A stretch of DNA of 64,000 nucleotides from Tridacna crocea (GCA_943736015.1 OX031065.1:44742992-44806991); one strand, 5' to 3'. Numbered from the stretch's first letter, positions 43,439 to 54,299 are shown. Program-made: numbers and translations. Notes: generated by a model from the sequence alone, not told the origin.

Positions 43439-44709
43439 AGCTCACCCGAGCACAAAGCGCTGGGAGTGAGCTATTGTGATAGTGCTGTGTCCCGCGTCCG
43501 TCATTAACTTTTACCTTGTGTACGCTCTAGAGGCTACATTTTCAGTCCGATACTCATGAAAGTTGGTCAGAATCTTTGCTTCGATGAAATCTTGGACGAG
43601 TTGAAAATGGGTCATGTTGGGTCAAAAACTAGGTCACTAGGTCATATCTTAGAAAAACCTTGTGTTTTCGCTAGAGGCCACATTTTCAGTCCGATACTCA
43701 TGAAAGTTGGTCAGAATGTTTGCCTCAATGATATCTCGGACGAGTTCGAAAATTGGTCATGTCAAGTCAAAAACTAGGTCACTAGGTGAAATCTTAGAAA
43801 AACCTTGTGTATGCTCTAGAGGCCACATTTTCAGTTCAAAAGCCTTAAAAGTTGGTCAGAATGTTTGCCTTGATGATATCTCGGACAACTTTGAAAATTG
43901 GTCATGTCGGGTCAAAAACTAGGTCACCAGGTCAAATGTTAGAAAAATCCTTTGTACACTCTAGAGGCCACATTTTCTGTCCAAAACTCTTGTAAGTTGG
44001 TCAGAATGTTTGTCTTGATGATATCTCAGACGAGTTCGAAAATGGGTCATGTCGGGTCAAATCTTAGAAAAACCTTGTATAGGCTCTGGATGCCACATTT
44101 TCAGTCCAACACTTGAAAATTGGTCAGAATGTTTGCCTTGATAATATCTTGGATGAGTTTGAAAATGGGTCATGTTGGGTCAAAAACTGGGTCCATAAGT
44201 CAAATGTTATTAAAACCTTGTGTATGCTCTGAAGGACACATTTTCAGTCAGATACTCCTAAAACTTGTCCATAATATTTGTCCTGGTGATACCTTGAATG
44301 AGTTTGAAAATGGGTCATGTGGAGTCAAAAATTAGCAATGGGTCAAATATTAGAAAAACCTTGTGTACACTTTAGAGGCCACATTTTCTGCCTGATACTC
44401 TTCAAACTTGGTCAGAATGTTTGTTTTGGTGATGTTTCAAAAGAGTTTTATAATGGGTAATTGTTGGGTCCAAAACTAGGTCACTTGATCAAATCTTAGA
44501 AAAACCTTTTGTACGGTGTAGAGGCCATATTTTCAGTCCAATACTCATGAACCTTGGTCAGAATGTTTGTCTTATTGATATCTCAAAAGTGTTTTGATGA
44601 TGGGTAATGTCTGGTAAAAAACTAGGTCACTGGGAAACTAGATTAAAAATGGTTCATGTTTGGTCAATAGTCTCAGGTGAGCGACTTTAGGACCATCATG
44701 GCCCTCTTG
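43439..44709 (+). mobile_element. Helentron-like element 5, complete
   Basis: 5' AGCTCACCCGAGCACAAAGC then GTCCGCGTCCGTC. About eight monomers of about 145 bp (GTTGGTCAGAATGTTTGCC, GGGTCAAAAACTAGGTCAC, AGAGGCCACATTTTCAGT). 3' TCTCAGGTGAGCGA, GGACCATCATGGCCC, TCTTG. Frames across the monomers are repeat-derived. Confidence 0.85.
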
Positions 44710-44932
44710 TTTGATAAAGAGTAAACTAAGTTTGGAAACCCACAATATTTTTGATAGCTACTAGATCTACTGCTGTCATTTTATTGAACCAGACTTAGGA
44801 GCTGACCTTTAAAGAGAGCCATTTAATGACAGGAAAATTGTCTGTAATTGGGCATTTATAAATGAAATGTAAATATCAATGAGAAAGCTGTGCAGGGGTA
44901 AATTGTTCTTCATTAATTTTGTTTAACCCTTT

Positions 44933-45371
44933 ACCACACAGTCCTGCCTTTTAGCTACCCTGAGAAAGAAGCCTATGGAAAGCATAGCGGGAAAATATTT
45001 TCCCACAATATTTTCTATCTTATCAAGGTCAGAAATCATCAATTCTACAACATTTATTTTGTTGTCTGCAGACACTTTGAATTTGGTTCAGTCCAAATAT
45101 TTGTCACTTGATAAATAGTTAACCCTTTACCAGAGGGACTAATTAACTCTTTACCACATGAGAAAATTTTAGACTGGTCCAAATTGAAAGCATTTGCAGA
45201 CAACAAAATAAAGGTGACTGAAAAATTGAAATTTGTTCTGGGAAGGGTAGAAAACACTGTGTGAAAAGGAGAAAATGCTGGTTACCAGCATTTTCTCCTT
45301 TTCCCATAGTGTTTTCAAAAGGCTTCTTTCTCAGGGGCGTCAAAAGTAGGGATTGAGTGGTAATGGGTTAA
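44933..45371. mobile_element. Short-core MITE, stub, and full family A MITE
   Basis: 44933-45122 has both arms but the core reduced to GCGGGAAAATATTTTCCCAC. 45119-45142 is a 24-nt left-end stub. 45143-45371 is full (TTAACTCTTTACCACATGAG to GAGTGGTAATGGGTTAA). Confidence 0.8.
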
Positions 45372-45602
45372 CAGCTAAGGTCGTATCATGGCGGTCGGTG
45401 ACGCATATGTGTTTCCTGGCTAAATTTCTCACATTGGTACTAACACAACTTCCTTTCCAAAGCCACTTTTCTCACATGCTTCAGCAGAGGTGAGAGGAGA
45501 AAATACGCCTGAAAGAAAGTTCGCCTCAACCAGGGATCGAACTCACAACCACCAGGTCATGGGTCTGACACGTTCAACACTGAGCCATCCGGGCAGGCTG
45601 CA
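45372..45602 (-). mobile_element. SINE family S3, minus strand
   Basis: Minus-strand head GCAGCCTGCCCGGATGGCTCAG, GTGAGTTCGATCCCTGGTTG (box B) and body ending ACCGACCGCCATGATACGAC. Nearly complete. Confidence 0.72.
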
Positions 45603-45749
45603 ATGAAAGGAAGACATCTTTTTGAGATATTTTGGGAAAGAAGCAAATACATGTACTAGTAGGCAGCATTGGATTATTTTTCAGTGTAGATGAATGTGCT
45701 GACTTTTGATCTACCCTTTGGGACTGATAAAAAAAACACCAATTAGTAG

Positions 45750-45912
45750 AAGTTTTAAGCCTATCCAAATTGAAAGCATGTTGCAGATACCAAATTAAAA
45801 TGTAGTGTAAATGATCAAATTTTTCCGTGAAACAGCATTTTCTCCTTTTGCAACAATGCTTTCAAACACTTTCTTTAGCAGGAATGTTAAAATTCGGATT
45901 GTTTAGTAATGG
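45750..45912 (+). mobile_element. Diverged family A MITE
   Basis: TTTTAAGCCTATCCAAATTG, GCATGTTGCAGATACC, CAGCATTTTCTCCTTTTGC and ATTCGGATTGTTTAGTAATGG; left half of the core missing. Confidence 0.55.
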
Positions 45913-45952
45913 AAAAACCAGTTACGAAACAGCATATTTTTGGACGTCGAAA

Positions 45953-46478
45953 ACAACCACCACTACCACCACTTACACCACCACTACTACTACCAACACT
46001 ACCACCAACACAACCAAACCACAACCACACCCACTACCACCTTCAGCACCACCACTACCACTATCACCATCACCATCATCACCACCACCACTATCACCAT
46101 TACCACCACCACCATTACCACCACCACCATTACCACCACCACTACCACCACCTACACCAACACTACCAAGCCACAACCACACCCACTACCACCTTCAGCA
46201 CCACCACTACCACTATCACCATCACCACTACCACCATCACCACCACCAGCATTACCACCACCACACTACCTCCACCTACACCAACACTACCACCAACATA
46301 ACCAAACCACAACCACACCCACTACCACCTCCAGCACCACCACTACCAATGCCACCACCAACAGCAACACTACCACCAACATCATCGCCACCACTACTTC
46401 CATCACCATCATTCATCATCATCATCATCATCATCACCATCACCACCACCATCATCGTTATCATCATCATATCTTGAT
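45953..46478. repeat. CCA/CAC-rich microsatellite with higher-order units
   Basis: About 525 nt of ACC/ATC triplets. Superimposed is a longer unit (ACACTACCA, CCACAACCACACCCACTACC, then CCAGCACCACCACTACCA) repeated three times (near 46000, 46160 and 46300), so it grew by duplication of larger blocks as well as by slippage. It lies in the first intron of the hexosaminidase gene. Open in three plus-strand frames, which is a property of stop-free triplets. Confidence 0.9.
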
Positions 46479-46616
46479 AATGGTTGAAAACGGAGAAAAA
46501 AGGGTTTTCTCTCACATCCGACTATATTGCAAAGGTCACTTCCTTTCCTCAATGGCAGGAGGCTAGCATGATATGTGATTAATCATTAGACCTTCGAATA
46601 ACAGCATGGACATGAA

Positions 46617-47163
46617 TAACTCTTTAAAAAAACAAAATGTTAGGCTGGTCCAAAAAGGAATCATGCACAAACAGCACATTAAATTTGACCAGGATGATGG
46701 AAATTGTATTTGGTAAGGTAGAGAACCATGTGGCAGAAGGAGAAAATACTTGCTACCAGCACATTACATTTGGTTGGGAAGATGGGAATTGTATTTGATA
46801 AAAGTAGAATGGAAAGCATTCATTGTGAGAAAAGGAGAAAATACTTGCTATCTGCATTTTCTCCTTTCCCCCACAATGTTTTCAAACAGCTTCTTCTCTG
46901 GGATCTTAAAGCATGAGATTATGTAGCGAAGGGTTAATTAACTCTACCAAACGACAAAATTTTACAGTCATCCAAGTTGAAAGCATCTGCAGAGATAAAA
47001 TAAATGTGAATCAAAAAATTGAAATTTGTTTTTGGAAGGGTAGAAAACATTGTGGGAAAAGAAGAAAATGCTGGTTACCAGCATTTTCTCCTTTTCCGAC
47101 AGTGTTTTCAAAAGCCATCTTTCTCAGCGTCGTTAAAAGTCGGATATGTGTGGTGAAGGGTTA
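46617..47163 (+). mobile_element. Internally duplicated MITE followed by a full family A MITE
   Basis: 46617-46937 has the X arm and left core twice (GGAGAAAATACTTGCTACCAG, then GGAGAAAATACTTGCTATC), one right half and GCGAAGGGTTAA. 46938-47163 is full (TTAACTCTACCAAACGACA to TGTGGTGAAGGGTTA). Confidence 0.72.
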
Positions 47164-47393
47164 TCCTATAAATAAGACATAGCAATGTTGCTATTGTCTT
47201 TATTTTCTTATTTATTCGCTTGGCGAGGAAGATACAAGTTTTCAGAAATCTGCTGGCAGGTTTTGTGCAGTCTTATATTTTATATTACTATCTTACATTG
47301 GCAACCTTGTAAAATAAGGTTCAGAAAGGCACTTTTAGGGGTAAATAAATTGTTTTAACTATAACAGGTTCTTATGAAAGTGCTTAACCCATT

Positions 47394-47840
47394 ACCACAC
47401 AATCCCTACTTTTGACGATCCTAAGAAAGAGGCCTTGAGAAAGCATTGTGGGAAAAGGAGAAAATGCTGGTAACCAGCATTTTCTCCTCTTCCCATAATG
47501 TTTTCTACCCTTCACAAAACAAATTTTTAATTCAGTCACTTTAATTTTGTCATCTGCAAAATTTAATGTTTTCAATTTGGACAAGCCTAAAATATTGTCG
47601 TTTGGTAATGAGTTAACCCTTTCCCAAACAATCCCTGGCTTTCACGGCCCTGAAAAAAAAGCCTTTTGAAAACATTGAAGGAAAACAAGAAAATGCTGGT
47701 AATCAGCATCTTTCCTTTTCCCACAATGTTTTCTACCCTGCTGGAAACAAATTTCAATTCTTGAGTTGCATTTATTTTGTCGTCCGCAAGTGCTTTCAAT
47801 TTGGACCAGTCTGTAATTTTGTCGTTTGGTAGAGGGTTAA
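47394..47840 (-). mobile_element. Two adjacent family A MITEs
   Basis: 47394-47615 (TTAACCCATTACCACACAATC to TTTGGTAATGAGTTAA) and 47612-47840 (TTAACCCTTTCCCAAACAATC to TTTGGTAGAGGGTTAA) share TTAA at 47612. Confidence 0.85.
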
Positions 47841-47903
47841 AATGTCATTTCCTGCCGACAGTAGTATGATTTATATTAAAATATATGATACTGAATAAAC
47901 TTA

Positions 47904-48132
47904 TTAACCCTTTCCCAAACAATCCCTGGTTTTTACGGGTCAGGAATAGAAGCCTTTTGAAAACATTGTGGGAAAAGGAGAAAATGCTGGTAACCAGCAT
48001 TTTCTCCTTTTCCCTCAATGTTTTCTACCCCATAATATAGAAAAATCATCTTTTTAGCAACTGTTAATTTGTCATCTGCAAAATGCTTTCAATTTGGTCT
48101 GGTCCAAAGTTTGCCGTTTGGGAAAGGGTTAA
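47904..48132 (-). mobile_element. Family A MITE abutting exon B
   Basis: TTAACCCTTTCCCAAACAATC, intact core, GTTTGGGAAAGGGTTAA. Only CATTCTCTTTTTTGTCAG-type acceptor sequence separates it from the exon at 48152. Confidence 0.88.
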
Positions 48133-48151
48133 ACATTCTCTTTTTTGTCAG

Positions 48152-48291
48152 GTCCTATTGGAAACAGGATAAAGGGCATTGGGGATTCTGGTCTTCCGAA
48201 TAATCAGGCACCAGTCTATCCCAATATAGGTCCCAAGTTTCCCAATAACAAAGGACAACCTGGGGAGAGACCTGTGCAAGCTATGTACCAG
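48152..48291 (+). CDS. HEXA/HEXB-like: Beta-N-acetylhexosaminidase exon B: low-complexity extension
   Basis: 140-nt exon (2 + 46x3) running from acceptor TTTTTTGTCAG to donor CAG|GTAAGTG. It encodes residues 41-87, rich in Pro, Gly, Asn and Gln (for example SPIGNRIKGIGDSGLPNN and GPKFPNNKGQPGERP). There is no recognised domain and it looks intrinsically disordered. Phase 1 in and phase 0 out fit the exons on either side exactly. A family-A MITE ends at 48132, only 19 nt upstream of the exon, so the branch point probably lies in or at the edge of the MITE. Coding status is inferred from splice consensus, phase and shared composition with exon C; family homology does not help here. Confidence 0.72.
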
Positions 48292-48400
48292 GTAAGTGAA
48301 GACGGTTTTGTGGGGTGGGGGTAGGGGACTATGTTCCGTCTAACCAATCAGATGACCTGTCATGGAAATTAGAATTGAATGGAATTTTAGACTCGTTAGT

Positions 48401-48628
48401 TTAACTCATTACCACACGACAATATTCTAGGCTTGTCCAAATCGAAAGCATTTGTAGACGATAAAATAAGAGTGACAGAAAATTTGAAATTTGATTTGTG
48501 AAGAGTAGAAAACATTGTGGGAAAAGGAGAAAATGCTGGTTATCAGCATTTTCTCCTTTTCCCACAATGTTTTCTATAGGCTTCTTTCTCAGGGTCGTCA
48601 AAAGTAGGGATTGTGTGGTAATAGGTTA
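48401..48628 (+). mobile_element. TTAA MITE, family A, full length
   Basis: TTAACTCATTACCACACGACA to TGTGTGGTAATAGGTTAA; core intact. 109 nt downstream of the exon B donor. Confidence 0.86.
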
Positions 48629-49205
48629 AACCTCAATTACATCGATTTAGAGAGAAGTTCTTTCAACTTGTACTAAACTCACTTGATTCTGCCTCCTGGG
48701 AAATACACAAGAAATGGCACTAAATGTGTGGGCCGATGAACAATCCGAAAGTTTACAAACTGGGGACCTTATGGTTACAAGGCTGACAGTCTACCTCAGG
48801 ACAGCAATTTAGACATGTTGTTGAATAAAGAACAGAGCTCGTACACACCTAACATTCCTGTTAACATTCTTTGTCTTATTCTCCAGCATTTGCTATACAT
48901 GTACATGTATTTGGAAATAACAAATTATGATTAGCTAAACTATTGGGTTTAGCCAATTAGAGGTTTTGTTTCTTACAAATGAAGAAAGTCCTGGAGAAGA
49001 AGACTAAGAATATTCTCAAGAATGGTTGGTGAATACAGGCACTAGATGTTTTAATGTAAAAGTCGAAAGGGCAACAAGAACATGAACAAGAACATGAAAA
49101 TCGACATTTTCTACACTTGAAAGTAACACAACTTCTGATTGGCTAAACCAAATGGTTTATCCAATCAGAACTAGTGTTACTTACAACTTTGGAAAATCTT
49201 GGAGA
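48629..49205. other. Intronic sequence without repeats
   Basis: Nothing recognised apart from TGATTGGCTAAACCAAATGG and GGTTTATCCAATCAGAA (49135-49170), a short inverted repeat also faintly present at 48930-48965. Confidence 0.4.
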
Positions 49206-49412
49206 GTAAGGCAACTCCTCCTGTGTGCAACGCATCCTTCAGCTTTCATTGGAATAAGTTTAAACTTACCACAATGAACCTCTATGATGTGTAGTTTTTC
49301 ATGTGACTTTTAGAATTTGGATAGTTGCAGGCATTCTAGATTTAACCCATTTTACTGACAAGCCTCTTCAGGTGTATATATGCCGCTTTGTGAAGCTCTA
49401 GTGTTAGGGTTG
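49206..49412 (+). repeat. Interspersed repeat R, copy 2
   Basis: GGCAACTCCTCCTGTGTG, TTTCATTGGAATAAGTTTAA, AATGAACCTCTATGATGTG, ATGCCGCTTTGTGAAGCTC. Matches 63236-63449 and the split copy at 26146-26790. Confidence 0.65.
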
Positions 49413-49480
49413 TTGGCACATGGGGTGGTGGGGTAACTTGTTAAAATTTTGGTATTTTAGTTGTATGTTGTTTATTTCAG

Positions 49481-50870
49481 GATCCAATGAAACAGGGACA
49501 AATGTACAGAAGGGTTGGACAGAATCTTGTCAACTCGGATCAATCCCAGACCCTCAATTTTAACCATAATCAACCTAATGAAGTGAGAAAGACTGCTTAT
49601 AATTCTAATATCAAATCATCTAAGGTCAGCAATAACCAAAACTTACTAGTCAACCAAAATCCCATCCAAGAAAACTCTAGACATGTTGTAAATAATACGA
49701 TGAACAGAAATGCTTTTAGAGTGCCGGTGAATAGAAACAATAGTAAAATGAGAAGGTCAAGTTTAAATGATAGACCTGTAAACGACATTAAAGGAACTTT
49801 ACATCAAGTTGGTGATAACGGACACAAAGGTGTGAAGGGTGATTTAGATAAATCTGAGTCAAATGTTCCAGGACACCAAGGTCCTGATAAAGGACAAACA
49901 GATAGAAAGGGTAATTTAATCAAATCGGGAACACTTGCCCCAGTTCCTGTTGACTTGTTTGATAAAAGAGATCAGAGTGTTGGTAGAGATACTGGTGTTA
50001 CACCAAAGAAACCAAGTGCAGGCAATACAAACATAGGTGGGGGTTCAGAATTACAAGGGAAGGTCAAGATTATAGATGGTGAAGTAGAGAAAAAAATCGG
50101 TCAAGCTGGCACTGCTATTGGCATTGATAAGAATGTTGATGATAATAATGAAGATTATGATGAAGATGAGGAGGATGAAGGAGATGAAGAATATGATGGT
50201 GCAGATGAAGATACCAATAATGATAATAATATTAATACCCATCACAGACAGGATCAGCCTAGTGATACAGAGAGACATCAGGATAATAGTAACATTATTC
50301 CCAGAGAGAGAGAAAACATGAACAATCAAGTGATTAATGACAATGTCTTTCCACAGGGTAATCATTTTGACCAAAGATATCCAGACAGTGTGAACGGTCT
50401 ACCAAACATGGAAAGTGTTTTAAATACAGACTCGAACAAACAGGGTAGTTTGAAGGTTGTGTGGGATTGGAGTGATTTTGCTGTAAATTTTGAGCAGTAT
50501 GTTATGCCGGAACAGAAAATTCGACGAGCTCCCCATGCTACCACTGGACAACCCTGGCCCTTGCCGCAATATTATGTGTCAAAGCCAGACAAAGTGTACC
50601 GAATTGATAAAAACACTTTCAGATTTAAGTTGTCCAAAATCAAGTGTGATGTGATAGAGAAGGCAGTAGAGAGATACAAAGAGTATGTATTGGAAGATGC
50701 GGTAGAGGATATGTACGATAATTTTCAGCATGCGCAAGGAACCATGTTTGAAGACCCGTCACAGAAATATGACAGCCCACTGTACCTAGAAGCTCCCTCT
50801 TTATCGTTGGTCCTCATCAAAATAAGGAAACCTTGTGCTAAATTTCCAACAACCAAGATGGATGAATCTT
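49481..50870 (+). CDS. HEXA/HEXB-like: Beta-N-acetylhexosaminidase exon C: disordered acidic extension plus GH20 N-terminal domain
   Basis: 1390-nt exon, residues 88-550 plus one base, from acceptor TTTATTTCAG to donor TCTT|GTAAGT (phase 1). Residues about 88-430 are hydrophilic, rich in Asn, Asp, Gln, Lys and Ser, with an almost purely acidic run of D/E/N/Y at about 306-340 (nt 50133-50235). A dibasic IRR|AP near residue 434 could be a proprotein-convertase site. From about residue 444 the sequence matches the GH20 beta-hexosaminidase N-terminal (non-catalytic alpha/beta) domain: GQPWPLPQYYV, then YRIDKNTFRFKLS, a cysteine as in KIKCDV, AVERYKEYVL, and a LVLIKIRKPCAKFPT strand with a second Cys. 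Human HEXA/HEXB start this domain almost directly after the signal peptide, so about 400 residues are extra here. The frame continues 143 nt past the donor into a MITE; that part is intron. Confidence 0.9.
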
Positions 50871-50968
50871 GTAAGTTGTATTATTTGATACTTCTTGTGT
50901 TGGTTATAGAAATGCGTTCAGAATATAATGTTATGTCATATTCTGGGGGCGGACTTTTCCTACAAAAC

Positions 50969-51417
50969 CTAACTCTTTACCAAACGACAAAATTTAAGAC
51001 TGGTCCAAATTGAAACCATATGCAGGCAACAAAATAAAAGTAACCGTAAATTTGAAATTTCTGTTGGGACGAAAAGAAAACGTTGTGGGAAAAGGAGAAA
51101 ATGCAGGTTAAAAGAAATCCCACAATGTTTTCAGAAGGCTTCTCTCTCAGGTTGTTAAAAGTCGGGATTGTGTGGTAATGGGTGAATACTTTGGGAGATT
51201 TGAGGCTATTTTCTAATCTGCCTTTGTTTAAGCTTTTATGAGAAAAGTTTTTTAGACTGGTCCAGTTTTACAGCATCTGCAGATCACGAATAATGGCTGA
51301 GTGATTAACACTGGTAATTGAGAGGTTAGTTACCAGCATTTTGTCCTTTCCCACAATGTTTTTAAAAGCTTTCTTCTCGTGGCTGTTAAAACTTAGATAT
51401 GCATACTGAAGGTTGAA
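50969..51417 (+). mobile_element. Two defective family A MITEs
   Basis: 50969-51184 starts CTAACTCTTTACCAAACGAC; the right half of the core is mostly deleted (AAATGCAGGTTAAAAG|AAATCCCACAATG); it ends TGGTAATGGGTGA. 51247-51417 has X arm GACTGGTCCAGTTTTACAGC, an altered core and GTGGCTGTTAAAACTTAG. Confidence 0.68.
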
Positions 51418-51425
51418 ATTGCTCT

Positions 51426-51654
51426 TTAACCCTTTACCACACAATCCCAACTTATAACGACTCCGAGTAAGAAGGCTTTTGAAAACATTGTAGGAAAAAG
51501 AGAAAATGCTGGTAATCAGCATTTTCTCCTTTTCAGACAATGTTTTCTATCCTTACCAAGACAAATTTCAGTTCTTGAGCCATGCTTAGGTTGTCGTCTG
51601 CAAATGCTTCAAATTTGGACTGGTCTACAATTTTGTCGTTTGGTAAGGAGTTAA
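51426..51654 (-). mobile_element. TTAA MITE, family A, full length
   Basis: TTAACCCTTTACCACACAATC, core AGGAAAAAGAGAAAATGCTGG, TCGTTTGGTAAGGAGTTAA. Confidence 0.85.
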
Positions 51655-52157
51655 CCCATTTTTGCAGTGACAAATGACAAATTAGATAAAACTCAAATGA
51701 TGTACTAATCTGTCTTTGAGAAGACAGAAACATTGTGGGAAAAGGAGGCAATGCTGGTTATCAGCATTTTCTCTTTTTCCCACACCAAGCCCGGTTGGTA
51801 GTGTGCAGGACTTGAGAACAGGGGGTCATTGGTTTAATCACCTGGCTCGGCCAATTTCTGTCACAGGATTGATTATATTCATTGCGACATGATTCATCCC
51901 TCTTCCACTGCTGATCATTTTTTCCATGATGTTTATGTGGGAAAGCAGCTAGCGGCTTGGAAAGAAATTTGTGCGGAGTACTAGTAAAAGAGGCTCCAGG
52001 AAAGCAAGGTTAGGTGCACTGGCTGCCATGATGTAACTGAAACATGATGTAACTGAAAGGGTTTTAAATACCATACAATAATCTTTTTCCCACAGTGTTT
52101 TCAAAATTCTTCCTTCACAGGGTCTTTCAGATGAGGGATGGTGTGAAAAAGGGTTAA
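51651..52157 (+). mobile_element. Family A MITE split by an S1 SINE
   Basis: The left part (TTAACCCATTTTTGCAGTG, diverged X arm, core up to TCTTTTTCCCACA at 51784) and the right part from 52082 (TCTTTTTCCCACAGTGTTTTC to GTGTGAAAAAGGGTTAA) bracket the SINE. Confidence 0.8.
51785..52081 (+). mobile_element. SINE family S1 with 13-bp target duplication
   Basis: Head CCCGGTTGGTAGTGTGCAGG and TCATTGGTTTAATCACC (box A and box B regions); body TTTATGTGGGAAAGCAGC; tail TGCCATGATGTAACTGAAA (partly duplicated) to CCATACAATAA. Flanked by TCTTTTTCCCACA at 51772-51784 and 52082-52094, the signature of LINE-driven insertion. Confidence 0.82.
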
Positions 52158-53780
52158 CCCTTCCCCCCCCCAAAAAAAAAAAAAAAAAATGGACTAAACC
52201 TAATTGAGAAGGTCTGCAGAACAGAAATTAAATGTACCACTTTTGATAATTTTTAGCTCTACTGGCTGAAAGCCAGCAGAGCTTATGTCATGGCGGGGTT
52301 TCCGTCGTCCGTCCGTCTGTCAGTCTTTTTCTTGTTTACGCGATAAAGTCTTCATTTGTTGTCAGATTTTCATGAAACTTGTACAGTTTGTTTATCTCGT
52401 CAATAGCTTCATCCCTATTGATTTTGAAAAAAAATCCAACAAACAATATCGGAAAAGTAGCCATTTCAAGTTGAAAATTTCAAATTCTTGTTTTTCGCGA
52501 TAAAGTCTTCATTTGTTGTCAGATTTTCGTGAAACTTGCACAATTTGTTTATCTCATCAATAGCTTCAACCCTATTGATTTTGAGAAAAATCCAACAAAC
52601 AGTATGGGAAAAGTAGCTATTTCAAGTTGAAAAATTTCCAATTGTTGTTTATGCGATAAAGTCTTCATTTTAGGTCAGATTTTCATGAAACTTGCACAGT
52701 TTGTTTATCTCATCAATAACTTTAATCCTATCGATTTTGAGAAAAATCCGACAAACAGTATGGGAAAAGTAGCCATTTCAATTTGAAAATTTACATTTCT
52801 TGTTTACGCAATAAAGTCTTCATTTTTGGTCAGATTTTCATGAAACTTGCACAATTTGTTTATCTCATCAATAGCTTCAACCCTATTGATTTTGAGAAAA
52901 ATCCAACAAACAGTATGGGAAAAGTAGCCATTTCAGGGTGAAAATAACCAATTCTTGTTTACGCGATTAAGTCTTCATTTGTCGTCAGATTTTCGTGAAA
53001 CTTGCACAGTTTGTTTATCTCATCAATAACTTTAACCCTATCGATTTTGAATAAAATCCGACAAACAGTATGGGAAAAGTAGCCATTTCAAGTTTAAAAT
53101 TTACATTTCTTGTTTACGCAATAAAGTCTTCATTTTAGGTCAGATTTCCATGAAACTTGCAGAGTTTGTTTATCTTATCAATAGCTTCAACCCTGTTGAT
53201 TTTGAAAAAATTCCAGCAAAGAGTATTGGAAAAGTAGCCATTTCAAGTTGAAAACTTTCATTTCTTGTTTACGCGATAAAGTCTTCATTTTTGGTCAGAT
53301 TTCCGTGAAACTTGCACAGTTTGTTTATCTCATCAATAGCTTTAACCCTATTGATTTTGAAAAAAAATCTGACAAGTAGTCTTTTCAAATTGAACAATTT
53401 CATTGCCTGTTTACATGATAAAGTATTTATTTGTGATCAGATTTTATGAATTTTTCAGCTTGTTTATCCCATCAGTAGCTTTTTAACCCTGTTGAGTTTG
53501 AAAAAAATTCAACCAACAGTAATGGAAACGTAGCCATTTTGAGTTGAAAATGTCAATTTTTTTTGTCTTTTTGCGTAATGAATTCCTATGTATGCTTTAT
53601 TTAAAAGCAAACTCTCTGCCAGTAGAGCATATTCAGGCCCTTCAGGGCCTTCTAGTTGTTTTGGATAGGATAGAAAACATAGTGGGAAAAGGAGAAAATG
53701 CTGGTTAACAGCATTTTCTCCTTTTCTCACCATGTTTTCAATAGGACTCTTCTCCTGTGCCGTAAAAACCAGGATCCTCT
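52154..53780 (+). mobile_element. Family A MITE split by Helentron-like element 6
   Basis: The left part 52154-52254 has TTAACCCTTCCCC, a C/A homopolymer run, TGGACTAAACCTAATTGAG, TCTGCAGA and AAATTAAATGTACC. It resumes at 53657 with TTGTTTTGGATAGGATAGAAAAC, core and Y arm to GCCGTAAAAACCAGG. Confidence 0.78.
52255..53656 (+). mobile_element. Helentron-like element 6, complete
   Basis: 5' AGCTCTACTGGCTGAAAGCC folds (CTGGCT/AGCCAG), followed by TTATGTCATGGCGGGG and CCGTCGTCCGTCCGTC. About eight monomers of about 155 bp (GATAAAGTCTTCATTTG, TGAAACTTGCACAGTTTG, GGGAAAAGTAGCCATTTCA). 3' GCCAGTAGAGCATATT, hairpin GGCCCTTCAGGGCC, then TTCTAG. It ends CTAG, the canonical Helitron CTRR form. Confidence 0.83.
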
Positions 53781-54252
53781 TGGGGTCCCAGGGTTTTTTA
53801 CTGTATAGAATAGGACCTCGGCCTTTCTCTATGGTATGTCGACTAAAATTAGAGACAAACGGCTGCTTTCCTCGTAATTCGTAGGATTACAGCAGGCTTG
53901 GTAGTTCCAAATCCTATATTTTTTTCTAGATGTAAATGGGGTTTGGAATGGGAATCAATTGGCCTGTGGGACCCCGTGTGGTTTAATCGGGGGTATGAGA
54001 ATAAACCACTGCAGTCCAGCGATCGTCACATCTGCCATTTCATCTGGCGGAACAAAAGTGACAGCATGCATGTCGTAAAAGGCGACAAAAGGGGCATCAT
54101 TTTGTGTTTCGTCCATTCCTCATTTATCATGTTTGTCTTATGTTGTTGCACATGTATGTTATTTTCACCTTGCATTATTGTTTACTAAGTAAGTGCTCCC
54201 AATATGACCCAAGTTGTCGAGGGACCTTAAAACGCTATTCATTCATTCATTC
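53775..54252 (+). mobile_element. Retroposon-like repeat with an ATTC tail
   Basis: Contains GTAGGATTACAGCAGGCTTG, ATGTCGTAAAAGGCGACAAA, AGTAAGTGCTCCCAATATG and GAGGGACCTTAAAACGC, and ends in repeated ATTC. A simple-repeat 3' end suggests a LINE- or SINE-type retroposon. No reverse transcriptase coding and no clear tRNA head. Confidence 0.5.
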
Positions 54253-54299
54253 TTCCTTCACGGCGTCATTCAGATGCGGGATGGTTTGATAAAGGGTTA
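54252..54299 (+). mobile_element. MITE right-end fragment
   Basis: CTTCACGGCGTCATTCAG and GGTTTGATAAAGGGTTAA, resembling the right end at 52100-52157. Confidence 0.55.

Noticed and set aside
45827..46566. Overlapping 130-216 codon Pro/Thr/His-rich frames
   Set aside because: They exist in all three plus-strand frames because CCA/ACC/CAC triplets contain no stops. Microsatellite, not a gene.
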